DNA from: Funneliformis mosseae
Lineage: Eukaryota; Glomeromycota; Glomeromycetes; Glomerales; Glomeraceae
Direction of reading: 5' to 3'
Length of the DNA: 32,381 nucleotides
Assembly (NCBI GenBank): GCA_910592005.1
Contig: CAJVPP010000440.1
Coordinates: 1-32,381, forward strand
Numbering within the stretch: the first letter of the stretch is position 1; the number at the start of each line of letters is the position of its first letter. Under the pieces are notes generated by a model. The model saw nothing but the letters and a program-made list of their open reading frames with translations, was not told where the DNA came from and did no database searches. Both the position numbers and the translations under genes were made by a program. Positions 24,410-32,381 of the stretch are shown here, one piece after another.

Positions 24410-25059
24410 CCTTAAACTGTAGAGATTTACAGGAAAATTTGTCTGCTTATTTACTATAAATTCTCTTCTGATTTACTTTTATGAAATTAAAATTTTTATA
24501 AAAATTTTTTTTAAATTAATTTTATAAATATATATAATATTATAGTAAATTTTATTTTTAATTATATAATAAATAATTTAAGGTTACTTATAAGCTAAAA
24601 ATTTGTAATTTTAAAAAAATTATAAATTAAAAAATTTTATCATTGACTTTTAATCAATTTATTACCATTTACTTTTAATAATATTAATTATAATAGAATA
24701 TTATAAAATTTATCATGAAAAATAACCTTAATTATTTATAGTTTTTATAATTTATTAAGAAATTTTATAACTTTTATTAATAGTAAAGTGATTTAATTAA
24801 TTCGCAAACATATGAATTTTAAGAAAATTTTTAAAAAAATATTATAATAAATTTTTTAAAACTTAATTTTAAAAATTAAATTATTTTAAAAAACTTCTTA
24901 ATAAACTTAAATTTCTTCTAATAAAGTTGATAAAATATATATTAAACTATATTTTATATATAATAATTATATTATTAACATTAATATTTATTTTTTATTA
25001 AAAATTAATAATTTTTTTTATATTCACAGATAAATTTGTCTACTCTACAATTTAAAGAA
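24410..25059. mobile_element. 650-bp non-coding element with inverted ends
   Basis: The left end CCTTAAACTGTAGAG and the right end CTCTACAATTTAAAG are inverted relatives. Each is followed inwards by an AAATTT-centred dyad (CAGGAAAATTTGTCTG on the left, CAGATAAATTTGTCT on the right). The interior is AT-rich without a reading frame. The left 158 bp also occurs inverted at 13937-14099. It begins exactly where the helicase pseudogene stops, so it may be an insertion there or the end of that larger element. Confidence 0.6.
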
Positions 25060-28000
25060 TATTTTAAAATACTAATTTTACCTATTATAAAAATATAGAT
25101 AAAATTCTTTTATTTCTAATTGAATTTTATAATTAGTACTAAATTATTATTTTAAATTTGAAAAATAAAATACTTAATATGTAACAATATATCCTAATAA
25201 TTAATTTTATAATATTATTTTTATATACAATAGAATTATATCTTTTAATAATTATTAAAATTTTAAATATTGTATTGAAGTAATACTAAATATTAACTAA
25301 TATATTTGATATTATTGTATTTCTTAAAGTATTTTTTATATATTTAAGATTTTAAATATGTTATTAATCTTATACTTAATCTGTTAAACTTAAGGTAATA
25401 ATAACTTAATAATAAAAAGTAATTGTTGAAATTATAAAGTTACTATAAAACAAGTCTTATTATAATTAATTTTAGATGTATAATTATTTAATCAAATTAA
25501 GGTTATTTGTTTAAATTCATTTTGAATTTGACAAAATATCTAAATTATAGTTTTACTAATTTTTTACTAAAGTTTTAATATAGTTTCATATTTTTATAAG
25601 CTTTGATATAATTTTATCTTTTTCTGAATTTCGCAGATTTTTTAAAAAAGTTTTAATATAATTTTTGCTAAATTTTATCTTTTTTTATTTAGATAACTTG
25701 CAAAATCTCTAGATTTTATCTAGTAATTTTAAGCCAAAGTAAATAATTTTAAGAAATATAAAAATAATAATATGATAACATGTTGAAAAAAAAATAATAT
25801 ATATATATTTTAGAAAGAGATTTTTTTTTATTATAGAATTTGTATTTTTAGCAATTCTTAACCTTAAATTCAAAGACTTTAACTTATACTTTTAATATCT
25901 TTTTATTTATAAAAGCAATTTTTTATCCTATTTATATAAAATTATAATTATAAGTAAATTACTATTTAATATTATTTAATATAAGATAAATTATAATACT
26001 AAAATAAATAAATAAATTATAAGTTATAAAATATAATTTAACTATGATAAAAATATAATAAATAATAAAATAAATATAAATAAATATAAGATATATATAA
26101 ATAAAATAGAAATGTTAAAGAAATTAAAATATTAAAAATATTAATAATGTTAAATTTTTATTGATCCTTATGTATAATAAGTCTTATATTTTTAAATATT
26201 AGCAGAAAACTTAACATTTAAATTCTTTTACAAATTACAAGTTTTCTTAAAGTTTATTTATTAATAACTTATTTTTATGCTTGAAATTTAATTATAATAT
26301 CATCAGATTCAAAAAATAAAATATGAAGACTAAACTATAATGCAAATTCTTTAATAATTTTTATGTAATATTACAATCCTATTTGCTATATCTAATCTAG
26401 TATATAATATTAAAATAATTATTACAAAAGGAAATTTTGGCAAAATAATCTTTATTAATATAAATTAAATTAGTTTTATTATTATTATTATTAGGATTAA
26501 TTAAAAATATAAAATTTTATTTATAATATATAAGTATAAATATCTTTTGCAATTGTAATTATATTCGAAATATTATTATATATTAATCTTAATATCTCTT
26601 TATAAATTAATGATACATTTAAGTATAAAAGAATATTTAAGACAAAATTTCAATTTAGTATTATCAATCATTATTTATAATAATAAATAGTATTAATTAA
26701 CATTTAAAATAAGCAATATTTTATAAAAAAGGTCAGAACTACTTAGACAATTTTTATTCTTTTATCATAAATTTCTAATATTAATTTAAAAAATAATAAG
26801 ATTAAAATTATTTAATAAAAATATTATTAATTATTTTAACTTATTGAATTAATTGAATTATTAATTCTTCTAGATTTTAATAAAATAAATCTAAAACTCT
26901 AAAATTAATTCTTCTTTATTTTTCATTTTATATTTATTATTCATTATTTATATAATTATAAATATAAGTATATTTTAATATATTATTAATACATTCTTTA
27001 TAATCATACATTTATAATATCTTATATTTAATAATTATAATGAAATATAACTATAAATAAAAAATTTTTTTAATGATAAAATATAACATTTATTATATAA
27101 TATCAGTTTATTATAAAGATTAATCTTTATATTTTTATATAGTTACTAATCAATTTATATATAAATTAATTAGTGTTAAATTTTAGATTAATTATATTAA
27201 ACTAGTATTGAATTAATATTAAACTAATAGTAATTATTTGTTAATTTAATACTTACAATTCAAATTTAAAATTATAAAAATTAAAAATTTCATATAAAAT
27301 TTAAACTTATATAAATTAAAAATTCATATATAATTTAAAATTGTAAAAATTACCTAAAATTATATCTTTTGTTAAAATTGAAAAAATTATTGAATTTTAT
27401 ATAAAATTAGATAATTATTTGTAAAAAATTATAAACTTCATTTATATTGATATGTTTCAATATAATTTTATATAAGAAAATATTTATTTTAATTTGTTTC
27501 TCTATTTATTAAACTTATATTTTTAAAATTTTACTAAGGTTTAACATTTTAAAATAAAATTGCAACATTATTCTAAAAGAATTTAGAATAGTTTTTACTA
27601 AACTTTAATATAAAAATAAGTTTAAAGTAATAGTAAGGAATTATAAAATAAGTAAATATTAGTAAAAGAAAGAGCAATAAGTTTATATTAATACTATTTG
27701 CAAAAAATTTATATTTAATATTTTAATTATTTAAAAAGCATGCTAAAATAAAATAAAATAAAGATTAATTTATATTAGTAAGTTTTTGAATGCAATTTAA
27801 AATCTTATTTTAGAATAAATTCAATTAATATAATAAAACTTTTCTAATTAAAATTAAAATTTTAAAATTTAATACTATTTATGTTATTTAATATCTTGTC
27901 TAAAGAATAAAGATATATATAATTGGCTTAATAAAGTTAAATTAAGAAATTTATTTAGTTATATTATTTTAACTTAAATTTAATTATTTATATTTTTGAT

Positions 28001-28982
28001 TAATCTATCATTTTTTCATTATTCTTAACTCAAATTAATTTGAATCTCCTAAAATATTTTCTAATATATAACTATCATAATAAACCTTTTCTTATTTTTT
28101 TTTTTTCTATTTTTATATATTATTTTTTTTAACCATTATTTCTTCCTTTTTCTTTACTTAATCTATTATCTATGCTTATTTTTTCTATAAATTTTTTTTT
28201 TTTGAATTTGCTAAAAAATTTAAATGAAATTTATCATTTTTACATAATATTCAAGATTAATAATTATAGGATAATCTATATCTTATCAAAAGTAAATATA
28301 TATTATACTATTATAAGTATACACTAATTATATAATCAATTCAATATATCAAAATTTTATTAAAATTTAATATATATATTATATAAAGTTATTTTACTTG
28401 TATAAAGACTATAAAATTATATATTTGATTATTAATCTAAATTAAAATAAACTTTACTAAAAAAACTTATATTTTATAAAAAAATCATATATAATAATAA
28501 TAATAAACTTAATTATTTAATAATAATTAAAAAATATATTATAAAAAGCTTAGCAATATTACATAAACTTTAGTATTTTTTTTTTATATTAATAAATATT
28601 TTATATAATTATATGATTATAAATGATATTTTTTATTATAAGATTTTTTGTAATAAGAGTAATAGTAATTATAAGTAAAATATAACTATAAATAGTAGGT
28701 TTTTTATAATAAAAATTTAAGATATTTAATTAAAATGATAATGTGATTATAATAAAAGTGATTATAAAAAAAAATTGATTGTATTTTAAATATGATAAAG
28801 ATCAAAATTTTAAAGATATTTTTTAAGTAAATTGCTTTTTCAGAAATATTATTATGAAAAGAAGAAAGTTTTATAATTTTGTTGTAAAAGTTTTTATTTA
28901 TATATATATAATAATATTTATTATATATTATATTCTATTCTATAATCTTAATACATATTTAATAATATAAAGTTGCTTAATA
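25060..28982. other. AT-rich desert, nothing recognised
   Basis: Nearly 4 kb of extreme AT-rich DNA with only a handful of CpG. No reading frame, RNA gene or delimitable element is visible. Scattered ATTTAAAAT-like words around 27230-27420 recur loosely but do not form a clear repeat array. Confidence 0.6.
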
Positions 28983-29144
28983 GTTTAGTTTATACTTTAA
29001 ACTAGTAGAAATAAGTTTCAAACTATTTAAGATTCAGTATAAACTAAAGTTCTATATAAGCCAGCTTGGCTTGGCTTGCTACTGACTCGAGCTGAGCCAC
29101 TTTTTTTTTATCTCAGCTTGATTCAGCTTGGAAGATTAATTAAT

Positions 29145-29169
29145 AAGCCAAGCCAAGCCAAGCCAAGCT
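29145..29169. repeat. AAGCC pentanucleotide microsatellite
   Basis: Four perfect AAGCC units followed by AAGCT. The inverted word (GGCTTGGCTTGC) lies about 70 bp upstream, so the two could pair as a hairpin. Confidence 0.8.
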
Positions 29170-29254
29170 AACTTACAAACTAGCTTGTTTAATTTGCTTT
29201 AAATATCTCAAAATAAAATTCTATTGAAGAAAATATTTCCTATTAAGAAAAATA

Positions 29255-29570
29255 TTCTCAAAATGTTTCTTTTCAAGAGAAACATTTTTAGAATAATTCT
29301 CTATAAGGGAAATATTTTCAGAAAGATTTTCTTTAAGAGAAACATTTCTGAATGATTTCTTTTAAAAGAAATATTTTCAGAACGATTCTTTTTAAGAGAA
29401 ATATTTTCAGAATGATTCTTATCAAAAGAAATGTTTTTGAAATGATTTCTATCAAAAGAAACATTTTTGAATGATTCCTATTAAGAGAAATATTTCTAGA
29501 ATAATTCTCATTGAGAGAAATATTTCTAGACACTTCTTTTCAAGAGAAACGTTTCCAGAATATTTTTTTT
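29255..29570. repeat. 30-bp minisatellite, block A
   Basis: About ten tandem units of 29-31 bp, roughly TTCTTTTAAGAGAAATATTT followed by TCAGAATGA. Each unit contains a TTCT...AGAA dyad. The minus-strand frame 29333-29533 is open only because of the repeat and encodes a decapeptide-type repeat; I do not call it a gene. Confidence 0.85.
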
Positions 29571-30118
29571 GAAAAAATTCATTTTCAAAATGATTTTCTT
29601 GAAGAATTTCATTTCTGGAATATTTTTCTTAAAAGTTTTTATTTCTAGAATGATTTCCTTGAAGAATTTTATTTCTGAAATGATTTTCTTGAAAGATTTC
29701 ATTTTCAGAATATTTTTCTTGAAGAATTTCATTTTCAGAATAATTTTCTTGAAGTATTTTATTTCTGAAATGATTTTCTTGAAGGATTTCATTTTCAGAA
29801 TATTTTTCTTGAAGGATTTCATTTCCAGAATGATTTTTTTGAAGAATTTCATTCCTGAAACATTTTCCTTAAAGGTTTTCATTTCTAGAATGATTTCCTT
29901 GAAGAAATTTATTTCTGAAATAATTTTCTTGAAGGATTTCATTTTCAGAATATTTTTCTTAAAGGATTTCATTTTCAGAATAATTTCCATGAAGAATTTT
30001 ATTTCTGAAATGATTTTCTTAAAGGTTTTCATTTTCAGAACATTTTTTTTAAAGGATTTCATTTCCAAAATGATTTCTTTGAAGAAAATTGTCTCTGTAG
30101 CTTTTCCTTTGAAAGAAT
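29571..30118. repeat. 30-bp minisatellite, block B, with 240-bp higher-order repeat
   Basis: About 18 tandem 30-bp units of the type ATTTTTCTTGAAGGATTTCA followed by TTTTCAGAAT. Eight successive variants form a 240-bp super-unit: 29638-29877 is repeated at 29878-30117, and the last unit of an earlier copy is seen just before 29638. Because the unit is divisible by three, long frames stay open on both strands (29569-30183 plus, 29526-30068 minus). They encode decapeptide repeats such as FIFRIFFLKD, and are probably not real proteins. Confidence 0.9.
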
Positions 30119-30180
30119 CATATCCAGAATTAAAATCCTTTATAGAAATTACTTTAGAAGTGAATTTCTTTAAAGAAATT

Positions 30181-30380
30181 TAGCACTAGATGCATTTTTC
30201 TTTAATAAAATGCTGCTAGATGTATTTTTCTTCAAAGAAAACATTACTAGATTCATTTTCTTTAAAGTAAATGTTACCAGATTCATTTTTCTTTAAAGAA
30301 AACGTCACTAGAGCTTTTTTTATTTAAGTAAATGCCATCAGAGCATCTTTTCTTCAAAGAAAAATCTCTTTTAGATTTAT
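30181..30380. repeat. About 31-bp minisatellite, block C
   Basis: Five to six irregular units resembling TTTTTCTTTAAAGAAAACAT followed by TACTAGATTCA. Each has a TTCTTTAAAGAA-type dyad. It looks like a diverged relative of blocks A and B. Confidence 0.7.
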
Positions 30381-30564
30381 TTATTTCAAAGAAGAAAATG
30401 CAAGCCAATAAGCTGAGCTGCAGTATAAGTTAAGCTATAGTATAAATCAGCTTATCTGGCTTATAGCTCATTTTATAGTATTTCAAACTGAGCCTAGATA
30501 AGCCTACTCATTTGACTTGTAAGTAGCTCAGCTTATTGCAAATTCTAGTTTAAACTAACTAGTT

Positions 30565-32126
30565 AAAATCTAATTTAATCTATTTAGATTATTATTTTCT
30601 AATTTAAAAATATAACTATATGTTAATACATTTTATATTATTATATAATTGATTATATTACAATTATGTTATATGAAGATTAAAAAAATATACAATAAAA
30701 AATTAAATATAAAACTATTAAATGAAATCAAAGCAAGTTTATTTAAATTTGGTTATAAATTAATTTATAATTGATTGATTAATATAATATAAATTAGAAA
30801 TTAGCTAATTGAAACTAAATATGATAGTTTAAACATAAATTCATTTTAAATCAGCTTAAAATAAACTACTTAATATTCTTATATATACTTTAAAATATAT
30901 AGAATTTATTTTTTAAAAAAATTTATTAAATTTAAATATTTATTATTAAATATTAAATATAAAAAAATTAAATGCTTATATTTATAATCTATTTATCATA
31001 TAAATTCATCATAAAAAAGCCTGATTTAATTTTACTTTATCTATAATTTAATTTTTTACAACTGAATTTTTAATAAAAGAAATTTGAAAATAATTTATGT
31101 TTATTAACTTTTACTCTTTATAATTTATCAAATTATGTTAAAGTCTTTTAAATATATTTTATATAAATTTAAAATTAAAATCCAATAGTCAAAATATTTT
31201 AACTTGAAGATCATAGTCAAAATTAAAATTTAAAATAATCAAAATTATATCATTATATCATATGACTTTTATATTTTTATATACTTAAAATAGTTAAAAT
31301 ATAATTTATTGATAATATCTTAGTCAATATCACTTTAATTTTTATGAAATAACTATTGTTAAAATTTTCTTAATTTGATAAATCTAATAAGTAAAAATTA
31401 TTAAATTTTTGATTACTTTTTTCTTTAAAAATGTAATAATACATTTATTATATAAGTAAAATTTTAATTTTATACAAAAACTTATACAAAAAAAAAATGC
31501 TCTATTAAATACAAAAAGAAAAATATAAAAATGCTATCTAAAAACTAGATAAAAGTAAAATATCTATTATTATCAGGCTAATCAGTTATTCTATTATATT
31601 ACAGTAATAAAGATTAATAGAGTTACTATTAACATATAATAATTTTGCCTCTCCTTTCTATCTAATGATTAACTTTTAACTTAAATTTTTTATATAAATA
31701 AAGTAACTTAAATTAACATTAAACTAAAAAAAAAGCTAATAAAATAAATGACTCTAATAAGTTTTTAACTAAGTTGCTTAATTAATTTTAAGTTATAGTA
31801 ATCACTTAATATAAAAGTATCTATATTATTTAATTCTATTAGAAACTTTTCAAATCTTTGATTTTTATGCTATAATATTTAATACTTTAGATTTTAACTA
31901 ACAGTTAACATAATATGAGACCCAAATTATACAATTACAAAGTTTAAAAAATCTTTTAATATTGGCAGATTATATGATATCAAAAAATTTTTAAAGGAAT
32001 ATTATTATTTAGGAAGATAATTAGTAAAAAGTTATTATGTAAGATATTACACTAAAAATTATATCAATCCCTGATTATCATTTTAGATACTTTCTAATTG
32101 GTGTATAATTTAGTAATACAGTTATA
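30565..32126. other. AT-rich intergenic DNA
   Basis: No gene or delimited element is visible. Stops occur in all frames and CpG is almost absent. Confidence 0.6.
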
Positions 32127-32128
32127 TA

Positions 32129-32265
32129 CAGTCAATTCTTGATATAACAAATTCTTAATATAATGAATTTTTTGAATAAATATAATAAAATACTCTTATT
32201 ATAATGAATTAGCCAATCAAATCTCTTAAATCTTCACTATAGCCTTATAATGAAGTTAAGTTTTA
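32129..32265. mobile_element. Second copy of the pogo-like MITE, right end lost
   Basis: It begins CAGTCAATTCTTGATATAAC after a TA and follows the 2516-2687 element closely, including GAATTTTTTGAA, CCAATCAAATCTCTTAAA and ACTATAGCCTTATA. Homology fades after about 32265, and the expected right terminal repeat is absent or heavily decayed. Same orientation as the first copy, about 29.6 kb away. Confidence 0.7.
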
Positions 32266-32315
32266 GGTATAAATAAGAGATGAAACCCCTTAATAATAGT
32301 CAAAACTATAGATGC

Positions 32316-32381
32316 CTGCCGAAACCTCCTCAAAATAATTTTGTCATACCCTTTTCTATGTTTTTAATATAGTTTCGACAG
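32316..32381. repeat. Terminal-repeat-like end, cut by the window edge
   Basis: CTGCCGAAAC at 32316-32325 and GTTTCGACAG at 32372-32381 are inverted copies with one difference. The region is richer in GC than its surroundings. It may be a tiny foldback element of 66 bp, or the end of an element that continues beyond the window. Confidence 0.4.

Larger units (their letters stand above)
28983..30564. mobile_element. Repeat-built element enclosing a minisatellite
   Basis: The outer edges carry related inverted words: TTTAAACTAGTAG near 28996-29008 and CTAGTTTAAACTAACTAG near 30545-30562. Just inside, the left has GGCTTGGCTTGC (29067-29080) and (AAGCC)4 at 29145-29169 in inverted arrangement. 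The right has CAAGCCAATAAGCTGAGCTG (30401) and further AGCTTA/GGCTTA words to 30540. Between them lies the 30-bp minisatellite. No transposase is present. Whether the whole is one mobile unit is inferred from this symmetry. Confidence 0.45.

Overview
The window looks like nuclear DNA of a filamentous fungus, most likely an arbuscular mycorrhizal fungus (Glomeromycotina, Rhizophagus-like). This is an inference. It rests on short phase-consistent spliceosomal introns with poly-T acceptor tracts, extremely AT-rich and CpG-poor repeat-filled DNA around a compact gene island, and a dead primase/origin-binding-helicase element of a kind I associate with these genomes.

Layout. (1) 1-10.6 kb is AT-rich repeat DNA. 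It holds a pogo-like MITE (2516-2687), a decayed reading frame with weak Sel1-repeat character (6067-6600) and a GAGTC/AACTT-type simple repeat (6898-7075). (2) 10.67-19.6 kb is the only clear gene island, with every gene on the + strand. It contains a 7-exon GAPDH gene (10774-12374), a truncated GMC-oxidoreductase gene whose reading frame stops inside a MITE terminal repeat (13172-13795), an intronless Hsp20 gene with a heat-shock promoter (14734-15306), a small two-helix membrane protein gene (about 15665-16118) and a 14-exon GPI1/PIG-Q gene (16288-19591). (3) 19.6-28.9 kb is again AT-rich. It carries a decayed AEP-primase plus origin-binding SF2 helicase element (21845-24409), interrupted by a MITE (22230-22689) that itself contains a 68-bp palindrome. 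A 650-bp inverted-repeat element (24410-25059) follows directly; 163 bp of the same family lies inverted beside the broken GMC gene. (4) 28.98-30.56 kb is a repeat element built of 30-bp minisatellite units, with a clear 240-bp higher-order repeat. (5) 30.6-32.38 kb is AT-rich, with a second pogo-like MITE copy and a terminal-repeat-like end.

The intact genes are housekeeping functions: glycolysis, protein folding under heat stress, and the first step of GPI-anchor synthesis in the ER. They show no pathway link to one another. The main novelty is in the mobile and repeat DNA: the primase-helicase fossil with iterated repeats upstream, the nested MITEs, the 240-bp higher-order minisatellite, and unusual splicing in the GAPDH gene (a GC-AG intron and a 12-nt microexon).
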